Shown here: one piece after another, positions 45,801 to 55,387 of the stretch | How the letters are laid out: each line of letters opens with the position of its first letter | How positions within the stretch are numbered: the stretch's first letter is position 1 | From: Bremerella cremea | GTDB lineage: Bacteria; Planctomycetota; Planctomycetia; Pirellulales; Pirellulaceae | Direction of reading: 5' to 3' | Length of the DNA: 64,000 nucleotides | NCBI RefSeq assembly: GCF_003335505.1 | Contig: NZ_QPEX01000019.1 | Location: 174,928 to 238,927 of the forward strand | Program-made: the position numbers and the translations under genes | The notes under the pieces: model-generated | Seen by the model: the letters and a program-made list of their open reading frames with translations, nothing else | What the model was told of the DNA's origin: nothing | Databases searched by the model: none

Positions 45801-46421
45801 AAGGAATGGCAGTTTGAAGTTTTTAGTGTTTCGTTCGGAAGTTGGTGCTGATCAAGTTTCATTTGGTTTCATACTCAAAACTCTGATTAGGCTGCTCGCG
45901 GTCGTTTCGGTTTCATACTCAAAACCCCAACTCCCGTAGATCACGCTGTGCGTGACAAAGCAGCGGAATAACGTAAGAGCAAAGCAAACAACACGTTACG
46001 TTTGCTTAGGCTCGCGACTTCAAACTCATCCGGTTTCATACTCAAAACTCTGTGTTCGCAGTTGGCTTGTTTTTCGGTTTCATACTCAAAACTCCAAAAG
46101 CGGCTGGTTTGAGACGGGGCAGGGGGAGAGATTGCCTGGCGTGTGGTTGTTTTCAAGTTCATACTCAAAACTCTTTTTACGCTTCCATTAGGCCTCGCTA
46201 CGGAATGAATTGTTGCGTGAAACATTTGGGGGTGCCTCCTCTATGTTGCGGTAGATTGCTCGGCCTTCGCTAGAGCAATTCCCAGTGCGCAGCATTCACG
46301 GCGTCTGCCTGCGTAAGTGCTGAGACGTTGTGAAGTTGAGGGGACCAGTACGATACCATTCAGGCTGAAAACCTAGCAAGGAAAAGATTGTGGATTACTC
46401 TCTTCTGGTAGGATGAGACGT
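45801..46421. other. 621-nt non-coding region with interspersed repeats
   Basis: No gene supported. A minus-strand open frame across 45941-46225 is a by-product of the repeats. The stretch holds the five 20-nt repeats, a small hairpin TCACGC/GCGTGA (45941-45955), and an inverted pair AACGTAA/TTACGTT near 45970-46002. Confidence 0.6.
45865..46174. repeat. five interspersed copies of a 20-nt motif
   Basis: Motif GGTTTCATACTCAAAACTCT occurs at 45865-45884, 45909-45928 (ends CCCC), 46032-46051, 46076-46095 (ends CTCC) and 46155-46174 (first three bases differ). The 14-nt core TTCATACTCAAAAC is invariant. Gaps are 24, 103, 24 and 59 nt of unlike sequence, so it is not a regular CRISPR array. A partial copy may begin at 45855. 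Confidence 0.9.
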
Positions 46422-47051
46422 ATGAAACACTCGATCGCCTGGAAGATCTCCTCATTTTTCGCTTCACATCAAGAAAGCGGTGAGTTTGTTCGCTATCCGC
46501 GCGAAGCTCTTTACAAGCTCATTGGCGCAACCACCGAGCCGTCGCGGTTTGTCTATGTAACGAAGTGCTCAGCTCTTTCACCTAGGCTACTGCCTGACCT
46601 GCCAACCGATGTGACACTGCTGTCGCGAGACGGGCTTCCCGCGCCGTCTGACGTTGAATTAATAAGTTGCATTTCGAAACAAGTTCCCATCGGCTTTCTC
46701 GGTGACCTAGACCCGGCCGATTTATTAACTTTTGCCTGGCTGCAGGCTCACTTTGCGCCTCGGCAGGTGCCTCTTCTGGGCATTCAAGATCGGCTAATAC
46801 AGTGCTTGAGTGATGAAGAACAAAGGAAATGCTCCCTTCCTTTTGATGAGTCAGAAATCGATGCATTGCCCCTACTTCAAGAGGCCTTGCCAGACTTGCA
46901 GGAATTAATCGGCCCTCAAAGCTATCGCCTGATAATGTCGCGTCAGAAGATCGAACTGGAAGGTTTAGTGCATGGCCATCGCTGGACGCCAGAACACTTT
47001 TGGCAGACGTTGTTCGCGGAACAGCATTATGGTGGTCCCCTTTATTCTTAG
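46422..47051 (+). CDS. unrecognised protein with Toprim-like GDLDP motif
   Basis: A 209-residue soluble protein, start chosen at the second ATG (AGGA 8 nt upstream; the first ATG, 46413, is nine bases earlier). The central part reads FVYVTKCSAL, about 50 residues, then VPIGFLGDLDPADLLTFAWLQ. This order resembles the Toprim-like C-domain of DUF2399/JetD-type proteins (beta strand with a conserved acidic residue, then GD-x-D-P), but the first acidic residue appears to be replaced. There is no signal peptide or TM segment. I cannot assign a function; the resemblance is weak and unverified. It follows the repeat region. Confidence 0.6.
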   Translation: MKHSIAWKISSFFASHQESGEFVRYPREALYKLIGATTEPSRFVYVTKCSALSPRLLPDLPTDVTLLSRDGLPAPSDVELISCISKQVPIGFLGDLDPADLLTFAWLQAHFAPRQVPLLGIQDRLIQCLSDEEQRKCSLPFDESEIDALPLLQEALPDLQELIGPQSYRLIMSRQKIELEGLVHGHRWTPEHFWQTLFAEQHYGGPLYS

Positions 47052-47219
47052 GGCAACTTTCTTCTTGTGCTGCCCCTGGCCCTAGGCATGATCAAGAGCA
47101 AACTCGAAGGGCCGTTTTTCCCCGGCAAAAAAGTGGCAGTTTCGCAACGAGGCGTAACCCGGTAAGTTGTGTTGGTACTTGATACCGTATAACGCACCAA
47201 CTTTCGTGGAAGAGTCTGC

Positions 47220-48713
47220 ATGCTTTGGATTGACGATGCCTTGCTGGTGGCTGGGGTTCTGCTTTTGCTGGGCGTGGTGACCAGTAAAATATCGGCTCGC
47301 TACGGTATCCCGATGCTGGTGCTGTTCTTGGGGTTGGGGATGCTGGCCGGCTCGGATGGGATTGGGGGAATTGAATTTGAAGATCCCATTCAAGCGAATG
47401 CGGTCGGCTCGTTGGCGTTGGCGATCATCTTGTTTCATGGCGGCCTGGGAACGACCTACACATCGATCGCTTCGGCCTGGAAGCCATCGTTGGTGCTGGC
47501 AACTTTAGGGGTTTTGATAACGTCCGTAGTAACCGGCTTAGCGGCGAGCTGGATTTTGCAGATCTCGTTACTGCAAGGGATGCTGCTGGGCAGTATTGTC
47601 GGTTCGACCGACGCAGCCGCTGTTTTCTCGGTACTGCGTACCGGCGGGTTTGCTTTGCCACCCAAACTGGCATCGACTTTGGAAATCGAAAGTGGCTCGA
47701 ACGATCCGATGGCCATTTTTTTGACGGTGGGCTGTATCGAACTGCTAAAGCCTGATCCGGCTTCAACCGGCGAGCTTTTGCTGATGTTCGTTAAGCAAAT
47801 GATGATCGGCAGCATCTTTGGCGTTTTGGCTGGCTACCTTGCCGTTTGGCTAACCAACCGCATCAAGCTCGACTCGGCCGGCCTTTATCCTTTGTTGGCA
47901 ACGGGGCTGTGCCTGATCACGTTTGGAATGACCTCGTTTTTCGATGGCAGTGGTTTTTTGGCGGTTTACATTGCGGGAATTGTCATGGGGAACAATCGCA
48001 TTGTATTCCAGAATGGAACCTTGCTCTTTCATGATGCGTTGGCTTGGCTGGCCCAAATCATGATGTTCATCGTGCTGGGCTTGCTCTGTTTCCCGAAAAC
48101 GTTGGTGACCTACACTTGGGCCTCTCTGGGAATCGCGGTTGTGTTGATCTTGATTGCCCGGCCAATTGCGGTTGTGATTTCGTTGCTTCCGTTTCGCTTC
48201 CGCTGGCAGGAAATGGTCTTAGCCAGTTGGGGCGGGCTAAAAGGGGCCGTGCCTATTACCTTGGCCACGTTTCCTTTGCTCTATCATTTGGAACACGGCA
48301 ACGATATTTTCAACGTGGTGTTCTTCGTGGTGGTGGTTTCCGCCCTCGTCCAAGGCTGGTCGCTTCCCTGGGTTGCGCGACAGCTAGGGTTAAACTACCC
48401 CATGCCTCCGAGCCCGCCACTGCAACTTGAAATCAATTCCTTGCAACACGTCGACGGCGAAATTGTAGATTTCACAATCACGTCCGAATCGCCTGCCGTC
48501 CGCAAACAAGTTCGTGACCTCGGTTTACCCGAAGGGGCAACCATTGCGTTGATCGCTCGCCAAGAGGAATTTATTCCGCCACAAGGGAAGACAATTGTCT
48601 CGGAAGGGGATCATGTGGTGGTTGTTATCAAGGGTGGGGCAGGGGAGTCTGTCAATAGAATCTTTATGCCCGAGATTGCCAGCGAAGTCCCGGAATCGGT
48701 GGAAAGAACGTGA
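47220..48713 (+). CDS. CPA1-family K+(Na+)/H+ antiporter, CvrA/NhaP2 type
   Basis: A 497-residue inner-membrane antiporter. About 12 hydrophobic segments span residues 5-390, with family motifs LFLGLGMLAGSDGIGGI, ILFHGGLGT, the ion-binding STDAAAVFSVLR and ESGSNDPMAI (Asp pair). The C-terminal cytoplasmic part (about 400-490, VRDLGLPEGATIALIARQEEFIPPQGKT) is an RCK-C/TrkA-C-like domain, as in the potassium/proton antiporters CvrA and NhaP2. It probably exports K+ (or Na+) in exchange for protons. GGAAGAG precedes the ATG. Confidence 0.92.
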   Translation: MLWIDDALLVAGVLLLLGVVTSKISARYGIPMLVLFLGLGMLAGSDGIGGIEFEDPIQANAVGSLALAIILFHGGLGTTYTSIASAWKPSLVLATLGVLITSVVTGLAASWILQISLLQGMLLGSIVGSTDAAAVFSVLRTGGFALPPKLASTLEIESGSNDPMAIFLTVGCIELLKPDPASTGELLLMFVKQMMIGSIFGVLAGYLAVWLTNRIKLDSAGLYPLLATGLCLITFGMTSFFDGSGFLAVYIAGIVMGNNRIVFQNGTLLFHDALAWLAQIMMFIVLGLLCFPKTLVTYTWASLGIAVVLILIARPIAVVISLLPFRFRWQEMVLASWGGLKGAVPITLATFPLLYHLEHGNDIFNVVFFVVVVSALVQGWSLPWVARQLGLNYPMPPSPPLQLEINSLQHVDGEIVDFTITSESPAVRKQVRDLGLPEGATIALIARQEEFIPPQGKTIVSEGDHVVVVIKGGAGESVNRIFMPEIASEVPESVERT

Positions 48714-48791
48714 ACCGTTTTCGATGGCATGCACTGACACCATAAACCTACTTGCTGGTCGATGTCAGGATCGCCAGGAGCAACATGACCA

Positions 48792-49679
48792 ATGCTTAAA
48801 CGACCGCTGGGTAAGACCGGAATGGAAGTCACCCAACTCGGCTACGGTACGATGGGCCTGCGTGGACCTCGGACTTGGGGCGTGCGTGTGGTTGAGGATG
48901 ACGCAGCAGATCGCTTTCTGAACTTGGTCCTCGATCAGGGCATTAACTTTTTAGATACCGCCCCTGATTACGGCGAAGCAGAGCTGCGAATTGGCAGGAC
49001 GATCAGCACAAGACGCAGCGAATATTATCTGGCGACGAAATGTGGCTGTGTGCCGATTCAGCATGACGACCACTTGGAAATCGAGCACCAGTGGAAGCAG
49101 GATGTCATTCAACGCAATTTGGAAACCAGTTTGCAACGAATGCGAACCGACTATCTTGATCTCTTGCAGTTTCATGGTGGTGATGCCGAAACGTTGCAAA
49201 GAGCAGGGCTTGTAGATCTGCTGGTCCGTTTTCGTGAGGAAGGTTTAATCAGGCATCTGGGGATCTCTAGCAAGTTGCCTGATCTGCCTGACTTAATTGC
49301 TCTAGGAGTGTTTGAAACGTTCCAGATTCCTTACTCTTGCCTTGCCCCAGAACATCACGACCTCATCACGCAAGCCGCCGCAACGGGGGCTGGCATTATT
49401 ATTCGAGGTGGAATCGCTCAAGGGGGGCCGGATGCGGAGATTCAGCGACCGAATCTGAACGATGTGTGGGATAACGCCAAGCTCGACGAACTACTTACCG
49501 CCGAGATGACGCGAGCGGAGTTAATTTTACGGTACACGCTTTCACACCCTCACTGCGATACAACAATTATCGGTACGTGTAGCGCAGCCCATTTGCAAGA
49601 GAACATCGCAGCCACCAACCAAGGTCCGCTACCAGACTCGCTTTACCAGGAAATCAGCCAACGCGTGGCCGCACTATGA
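48792..49679 (+). CDS. aldo/keto reductase
   Basis: A 295-residue NAD(P)H-dependent oxidoreductase of the aldo/keto reductase superfamily, a TIM barrel. The catalytic tetrad can be read: Asp in NFLDTAPDYG, Tyr in the same motif, Lys in LATKCG and His in LLQFHGG. Cofactor-binding end: LRYTLSHPHCDTTIIGTCSAAHLQEN. The substrate is unknown. AGGAG lies 11 nt before the ATG. It is convergent with the cupin gene, overlapping it by 6 nt. Confidence 0.9.
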   Translation: MLKRPLGKTGMEVTQLGYGTMGLRGPRTWGVRVVEDDAADRFLNLVLDQGINFLDTAPDYGEAELRIGRTISTRRSEYYLATKCGCVPIQHDDHLEIEHQWKQDVIQRNLETSLQRMRTDYLDLLQFHGGDAETLQRAGLVDLLVRFREEGLIRHLGISSKLPDLPDLIALGVFETFQIPYSCLAPEHHDLITQAAATGAGIIIRGGIAQGGPDAEIQRPNLNDVWDNAKLDELLTAEMTRAELILRYTLSHPHCDTTIIGTCSAAHLQENIAATNQGPLPDSLYQEISQRVAAL

Positions 49680-50009
49680 CGGCGAGACACCATAGAAGAC
49701 TGCCAACCAAATGGTAGGCGCGTTGGCATCGGTGGCGTCGACACGGTGCTTTTGGTGTGCGGGAATGTTTACGAAATCCCCTGGAGCAAGCTGTCGGGCG
49801 GCGGACTCACCGGCGATTTTCAATTGTGCTGAGCCCGATAGCACGACCACAAACTCGTGCTCTGGTTGGTCGTACCAGAAACCTTCCGGCGAAGCATGGC
49901 CGTGAGAGACAATGCGTTCGATACGGATATTCCCCTGCTGGACGAGTACTTGAATCAACTCCTGGGGCAACTCTTCGGGAAGGTCATCCAAAAGGTTTGT
50001 TAGCTCCAT
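49674..50009 (-). CDS. single-domain cupin protein
   Basis: A 111-residue cupin. The first cupin motif is EHEFVVVLSGSAQLKI and the second LAPGDFVNIPAHQKHRV, with His and Glu metal ligand positions present. The N-terminal 20 residues (LLDDLPEELPQELIQVL) are amphipathic. Many such proteins bind a metal and a small molecule; the function here is unknown. Its start overlaps the 3' end of the phosphoesterase gene by 10 nt, so they are translationally coupled. Confidence 0.85.
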   Translation of the reverse strand: MELTNLLDDLPEELPQELIQVLVQQGNIRIERIVSHGHASPEGFWYDQPEHEFVVVLSGSAQLKIAGESAARQLAPGDFVNIPAHQKHRVDATDANAPTIWLAVFYGVSPS

Positions 50010-50881
50010 TGGTAATCAGCCTGATCTCGAAATCCATTCACTTTGAGTACCCCGCGAGGATCGATCTCTAGCACCGCGAATCCATTGTTCGCCACGCCAG
50101 ACTTTTCAATCATTGCCCGCATGGTGCAGTAGTGGATCCCGGCGACTTCGCGATAGTCGTTAGCATGGCTATGCCCCTGAAAAACAGCCCACACGTTGCC
50201 GGACTTTTGCAAGACTTTTCTTACGGCGGCGGCGTTTTTTACCGCGTGCTTGCCCTCTTGATCGAGGCGTTGATGCGCGAAGACGATTGTCTTCTTTTTT
50301 GTTGCTGCCAAGTCGGCGGTTAGCCATTCAAGTTCCTCAGGCGGAATATTGGCATCGGTCCACACAAAGTTCTTCCGCCCGTACGGTTCCCCTGCTGAGG
50401 TGAAACACGCATCGAGGACCACAAAGTGCATTTCTCCTCGATCGAACGAATAGAACGACTTCTCTTGTCCAACACCGCCGAGAAACTCTTGTTTGGTTAG
50501 CGTATCGACGCAATGGTTCCCCAGCACATAATGCCGGTCGTCGCAGATTTCAGCGAAGGGCTGTGCGATGGTTTTGAGGTAGCTTTGTTCCGTTTCGACC
50601 GAATCGGCGGCATCGATGAAATCGCCCAGTTCGACCAGGAAATCCAACTTGGCTTCCCCTAGCTTTTCCGAGGCATCAGCAAGCTTTGCTAAGGTTTCGC
50701 GATAATAACGCGAACCGGCCGGATCTTTGTCGGCATAGTGTAAATCGGTCATCATGCCAACACGAAGCATAGGGGAACGATCCTCGGCGTGGAGCAAGCC
50801 AGAAGGGAAACAGGCAGCACCGGTCAGCACAAGCGAACTTTGCTGCAAAAACGCACGTCGACTTGGAGAACGATTGAACAT
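50000..50881 (-). CDS. Tat-exported metallophosphoesterase
   Basis: A 293-residue calcineurin-like phosphoesterase with a twin-arginine signal (SRRAFLQQSSLVLTGAACF, residues 8-26). Metal motifs: DLHYADKD (D-x-H), ELGDFIDAAD (GD-x-x-D), LGNHCVD (GNH) and FQGHSHANDY (GH-x-H). It should act outside the cytoplasm, on an unknown phosphate ester, possibly a nucleotide or phospholipid head group. It overlaps the cupin by 10 nt and lies 83 nt downstream of cheR on the same strand. Confidence 0.88.
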   Translation of the reverse strand: MFNRSPSRRAFLQQSSLVLTGAACFPSGLLHAEDRSPMLRVGMMTDLHYADKDPAGSRYYRETLAKLADASEKLGEAKLDFLVELGDFIDAADSVETEQSYLKTIAQPFAEICDDRHYVLGNHCVDTLTKQEFLGGVGQEKSFYSFDRGEMHFVVLDACFTSAGEPYGRKNFVWTDANIPPEELEWLTADLAATKKKTIVFAHQRLDQEGKHAVKNAAAVRKVLQKSGNVWAVFQGHSHANDYREVAGIHYCTMRAMIEKSGVANNGFAVLEIDPRGVLKVNGFRDQADYQWS

Positions 50882-50964
50882 GGAGAACCCTTTATGAGAA
50901 CAAAGCGTGTCTCCTGAGGGTAACGCAAGCTCGTTCCCGTAGGCAAGCCTCCTCGGCTAAATCG

Positions 50965-51828
50965 CTACGAACGCACCAAAGCGTGAGGGACAGGGGCCGT
51001 AAGATTAGGCCGATAAAAAGAGCTGCGGCAATGTTGATGCGGGGTGAAGTTCGGTCCGACATCGGCTAGAAATTCTTGGGCTCCGACAAACAAGTAGCCA
51101 TCGGACACCATGGTCTGGGCAATGCGGCGAAACAAGTCTTGGCGGACTTCACGAGTGAAATAAATCGCGACATTGCGACAGAAGACCATATCGTATCGGG
51201 CAGTCTGTCCCAAGGGTTCCAATAAGTTTTTACGGTTAAAGGAAACCATTCCGCGAATTTCGTCACGAATTCGCCAACCGTCTCCTTCGGGATAGAAGAA
51301 CCGTTTCAATCTTTCTTGCGAGACGCCACGTTCGATTTCATGCTTTGCGTAAACGCCTCGACTTGCTTTCGAGATGGCGGCATCGGAGATGTCGGTGGCG
51401 GTAATCTGAATATCCCAGCGATGCACATCAGGAATCATCTCGGCGATGGTCATCGCCAGGCTATACGGCTCTTGCCCTGTGCTACATGCGGCCGACCAAA
51501 TCCGTACTCTGGTAGGAAACGCCGTCTTGCCTCGCGCGTCGATCAATTCAGGTAGGGCTTTGTATTGGAATGCCTCGAACAAGTATTTGTCGCGGAAGAA
51601 CAAGGTCTCATTGGTGGTAATGGCGTCGACAAATTGATTGGTGAGCTGCGAATCGACGCCTAAGCGAACCTTTTTCACTAACTCGGCATAGTCTTTACAG
51701 CCATGTTTTTCGACGATCTGTCCCAAGCGGCTTTCTATCAGGTACGACTTGCTAGAGTCCAAACAGATCCCACAAAGATCGTTCACCAAGTTGCATACGG
51801 CGTCGATATCGCCGATCGTTAGCGACAT
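50965..51828 (-). CDS. cheR: chemotaxis protein methyltransferase CheR
   Basis: A 287-residue SAM-dependent methyltransferase that methylates receptor glutamates. The N-terminal helical domain (about 1-80) has FVDAITTNETLFFRD; the SAM domain shows RIWSAACSTGQEPYSLAM, DIQITATDIS and a ParB-like MVFCRNVAIYFTREVRQ. Its start overlaps the 3' end of cheB by 10 nt, so the adaptation pair is coupled. It belongs to the minus-strand chemosensory operon. Confidence 0.95.
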   Translation of the reverse strand: MSLTIGDIDAVCNLVNDLCGICLDSSKSYLIESRLGQIVEKHGCKDYAELVKKVRLGVDSQLTNQFVDAITTNETLFFRDKYLFEAFQYKALPELIDARGKTAFPTRVRIWSAACSTGQEPYSLAMTIAEMIPDVHRWDIQITATDISDAAISKASRGVYAKHEIERGVSQERLKRFFYPEGDGWRIRDEIRGMVSFNRKNLLEPLGQTARYDMVFCRNVAIYFTREVRQDLFRRIAQTMVSDGYLFVGAQEFLADVGPNFTPHQHCRSSFYRPNLTAPVPHALVRS

Positions 51829-52901
51829 GATGCAGCTCCCTTAGTTCCAGCGAACTGAATCACTTCATGCATTTGCTCTAGCGGGATCACTTTGTCCGCC
51901 AAGCCACCTGCAATTACCTGCCGAGGCATCCCGAACACGACACAGCTTTTTTCGTCTTGGGCCACCACCATGCAGCCATGCCGCTTTAATAGTCGGCAGC
52001 CTAATGTTCCATCGTCCCCCATCCCTGTCATAACCACTGCCATCGCCTGACGGCCATATTCGTGGGCAATCGATCGAAACAAATAGTCGACAGACGGGCG
52101 GCAACTGCGTTCGGGAGGATCGTCCGTGATATGGATCAATTTCGCGCCACCTTCCGTGATCACTTTCATCTGCTTTCCGCCCGGTGCGATATAGGCCGTT
52201 CCTGGCACAATCGGCTGACGATCTTCAGCCTCGCATACGTTGATCTTTGACGAGCGGTTCAAGTCTGTAGCAAGAGATTTCGTGAACATCGGCGGCATGT
52301 GTTGCACGATTAGCAGAGGCACCGCCAGATTAGATGGCAGCTTGGGAAGCAGCGTCGACAACGCGGCCGGACCTCCTGTTGATACGCCAATTCCTACTAC
52401 GGTAACTTGCGATGCGTCGAAAGGTTTCTGGCCAATCGGAGGGACAAATGCCTCCTCGGGCTCGTCGATACTCTCTTGATTTCGCTTGGCTGCGGCGGCC
52501 AAGCGTTCTTGCAAGACACGTACCTTGGGCAGCAGATCGCTCCGAAGTTGTTGACAGCTTTCCTCGATGTTGGCCTGACTGCTTGGCTTTAACACAAAGT
52601 CAAAGGCGCCCAATCGCAAAGCCTGAGTCGTACACAATGCCCCCTGATCGGTCATGCCACTGAGCATGATTACTTCTGGCCGCTGTGGCTTTTTGTGCAG
52701 TTCACGGAGAACTTCGATTCCATTCAGAACCGGCATCTCGACATCAAGCGTTATCAGATCTGGGCGATAGTGTTCGATCTTGTCGAGCGCAGACTTACCG
52801 TCCGCTGCCACGGCAATCACTTCAATTCCGGGGCAAGTAGCAAGCGCATCGCGAACTACTTTACGAAAAAGGGTCGAATCGTCCACAATTAATACACGCA
52901 T
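51819..52901 (-). CDS. cheB: chemotaxis response regulator/methylesterase CheB
   Basis: A 360-residue receptor methylesterase/deamidase. The REC domain carries VLIVDDST and phosphoacceptor Asp53 in LITLDVEMPVLNG. A linker (about 125-165) leads to the esterase domain with the catalytic Ser in IGVSTGGPAAL, His in VQHMPPMFTKSLA and Asp in MTGMGDDGTLG. It follows the receptor gene by 176 nt and overlaps cheR by 10 nt. Confidence 0.96.
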   Translation of the reverse strand: MRVLIVDDSTLFRKVVRDALATCPGIEVIAVAADGKSALDKIEHYRPDLITLDVEMPVLNGIEVLRELHKKPQRPEVIMLSGMTDQGALCTTQALRLGAFDFVLKPSSQANIEESCQQLRSDLLPKVRVLQERLAAAAKRNQESIDEPEEAFVPPIGQKPFDASQVTVVGIGVSTGGPAALSTLLPKLPSNLAVPLLIVQHMPPMFTKSLATDLNRSSKINVCEAEDRQPIVPGTAYIAPGGKQMKVITEGGAKLIHITDDPPERSCRPSVDYLFRSIAHEYGRQAMAVVMTGMGDDGTLGCRLLKRHGCMVVAQDEKSCVVFGMPRQVIAGGLADKVIPLEQMHEVIQFAGTKGAASCR

Positions 52902-53077
52902 GACTTCGCTTTCCTTCCTTGTCGCTCGTCTGAAACGTTTCGACTTAAGCGACCCTTCCTTCTATCCATTCCGCTTACCACTGCCAGCGTCAGAATCTCG
53001 CCCGAGGCAACTAAAGGGTGCCTCACATTCTCCGCCTTACGGTTCCATCGATGCTTTGATCACTCGCATTGCTTTCT

Positions 53078-55246
53078 CTAGGCACTAACCGTAAGTTGCT
53101 CAACATGGGTTATTTCCTTTTGTCCTGTTTCGAACCGGGACACAATCCGGCGAAGTCCTTCCGACAAGCGAGCAAACTCTTCTCCGGACTGCCGCGAAAC
53201 CCCAGCGTCTTTGGCCGACTCAATCAAAATACGATCGATCTCGCTAATGTGCTTTGTGATCTCGCTGCTTGCCTCAGCCGATTGATCGATGCCTCGTGCG
53301 ACCACATCGGCAGCACAGGCCGTTTCCGAGATGTCATGCGAAATACTTTTGGTCGTGATGCTTTGCTCCTCAACCGCAGAAGCAATGGTACTTGCCAGTT
53401 GATTGACATTTTCAATCACCCCCCCGATCTCAGCGATCGACTCAACCGCATCGACTGTGGAGCTTTGAATATTTTCGATTCGCTGGCGGATGTCCTCGGT
53501 AGCCGATGCCGTTTGCTTGGCAAGTTCCTTGACCTCGGTAGCGACGACTGCGAACCCTTTACCTGCTTCACCAGCACGCGCCGCTTCGATGGTTGCATTT
53601 AAAGCCAGCAAATTCGTTTGTTCCGCGATATCTTGAATAACTTCGATCACACGACCAATTTCGTTGGCTGCGTTCCCCAAGAGGCTAATCTTTTCGTTGC
53701 TCGTCCGCGTTATCTTGGTAGCTTCGCCGGCTACTTGGGCACTACTTTCGGCATGCTTCGCGATTTCGGAAATGGTCGTTGTCATTTCGTCCACGGCGGA
53801 GACCACCGAGTTTATGCCTGAGGACATCTGCGTGGACGATGCGGCCATGTTCTTCATATTGGTCGCCAGTTCCTCAGCCGCAGAGGAAACACCGGCAGAA
53901 CGCAGCTTAGAGTTTTCCGTATCGCTCGATAGTTTCTTGGCAGTGGAAACCAAACGGTTGGAACCTTCGGTCAGGACCTCCGAATCGGATGCGATTTCGA
54001 CAACTATCCCTTGAATTTGCCCAATGAACTTATTGAACCAGCGCGCCAAATCGCCAATTTCATCCCGACGTGACGCATCGAGCCGCTTGGTCAAATCGCC
54101 ATCTCCCTCTGCCACATCTTTCAACATGGCAATGGTCCGATGAATTGGTTTGACAAAGCTGCGAGCAAAAAAGTAAGAGGCGATTGGGATGGTTACTAGG
54201 GCAATCCCGAGGAAGACACCCCAGGCATATAGCGGTCCATAAGCCGAGGCCAAGGCTTCGTCGGCAGGGACACGCACCAGCACCGACCACTTCATCCCGG
54301 GAAACCCAAGAGCTCCGCGAAGCGGTGCAAAACCAGCGACCTGCCAAACACCTTTATCAGCGTGATAGCTATCAGCCGTAGCCCCAGATTCACCGGTGGT
54401 AACACGGCTGGCCGACTCGGTATTGTTTGCCACGAGATTGAGTTGGCCAATAACATCGGGATTACGAACAATCTCTTCCGTGCCGTTGGCCATGGGGTCG
54501 CAATCGATGATCACATTGCCCGCTTCATCCAGCAGAGTGATCTCGGCAGACTCGCAACCTCGGGATTTAAGATCTTGATAAGTCGCCCAAACAATCTCTT
54601 CCACTAAGCGGAACTTGGCGACATTTTTCCACGCGGCGATCACGTTTCCAGCGCCATCTCGTACGGGAGCAGCAAACCCTAAGGCATAGCCATCTTCTCC
54701 GTAGACTTGTTTTACATTTTCATCCACATGGAAATGCTCGACCACGGTTCCGGTGGTGGTTCCATCTTGTGACTCATAGTAATTACCTGCCAATACGTCC
54801 TTAAACCACGGCTCATCAGCGAAATTCTGCTCATAGATTTTGGACGTATCAATTGCATTCCCCTCGCTATCTCGACTGTTGACGGCAATCACCTTTCCGT
54901 CTAGATCGACCAGCATCGTCAGAAAATAGATGTCATACGTGTCGACGTACTTATCCATGGCCTGGACGATTGGGTTGTCTTCGTCATTTTGATACCAGTT
55001 ATCCCGTTGCAGCACGACTTGATTCAAACCAAATGCTTGAACATCGCCATAGCGTTCAAAGAGGTTTCGATCGATCTTGTCCCCGATCGTTTCCGCCGTG
55101 ATCCGATACCCATCGGCAATTCTTTGAACGGAGTCTCCTGTTGCACTCCAAATCACAAATCCGGTCAACACCAAAGGAACAAGGCCGAAGATCAAGCAAG
55201 CAAATACAATCTTGCCGGTCATCTTGATGTCAACCATTTTCTTCAT
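53078..55246 (-). CDS. methyl-accepting chemotaxis protein
   Basis: A 722-residue receptor: TM1 (about 9-31), a periplasmic dCache-like sensing domain (about 35-330, with [17 protein letters not shown] and [13 protein letters not shown]), TM2 (about 340-362), a HAMP domain ([24 protein letters not shown]), and the signalling coiled coil with the hairpin tip [27 protein letters not shown]. The ATG at 55246 has AAGG 9 nt upstream; a longer frame back to 55336 is basic and unlikely. Encoded between cheW and cheB, so it is probably the dedicated receptor of this system; its ligand is unknown. Confidence 0.94.
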   Translation of the reverse strand: MKKMVDIKMTGKIVFACLIFGLVPLVLTGFVIWSATGDSVQRIADGYRITAETIGDKIDRNLFERYGDVQAFGLNQVVLQRDNWYQNDEDNPIVQAMDKYVDTYDIYFLTMLVDLDGKVIAVNSRDSEGNAIDTSKIYEQNFADEPWFKDVLAGNYYESQDGTTTGTVVEHFHVDENVKQVYGEDGYALGFAAPVRDGAGNVIAAWKNVAKFRLVEEIVWATYQDLKSRGCESAEITLLDEAGNVIIDCDPMANGTEEIVRNPDVIGQLNLVANNTESASRVTTGESGATADSYHADKGVWQVAGFAPLRGALGFPGMKWSVLVRVPADEALASAYGPLYAWGVFLGIALVTIPIASYFFARSFVKPIHRTIAMLKDVAEGDGDLTKRLDASRRDEIGDLARWFNKFIGQIQGIVVEIASDSEVLTEGSNRLVSTAKKLSSDTENSKLRSAGVSSAAEELATNMKNMAASSTQMSSGINSVVSAVDEMTTTISEIAKHAESSAQVAGEATKITRTSNEKISLLGNAANEIGRVIEVIQDIAEQTNLLALNATIEAARAGEAGKGFAVVATEVKELAKQTASATEDIRQRIENIQSSTVDAVESIAEIGGVIENVNQLASTIASAVEEQSITTKSISHDISETACAADVVARGIDQSAEASSEITKHISEIDRILIESAKDAGVSRQSGEEFARLSEGLRRIVSRFETGQKEITHVEQLTVSA

Positions 55247-55387
55247 CGAATCAACCTTGGAAATCTTCGTTATTGAAAGGGAATTGCTTTTCGATCGCGA
55301 ACGGCGATAACTTTTTCTACCGCCAGGTTCTTTCATCGCTGCGCGAAGCCGATCTGAACAGCCTTGCCGCTTTCGGAAGAATTGTTC

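Noticed and set aside
45865..46174. CRISPR array
   Set aside because: Copies are only 20 nt, spacing is irregular (24, 103, 24, 59 nt) and there are no cas genes in the window.
45941..46225. Minus-strand small protein containing repeated VLSM and FEYET motifs
   Set aside because: These motifs are just the repeat read in two frames; there is no ribosome site and no conserved protein character.
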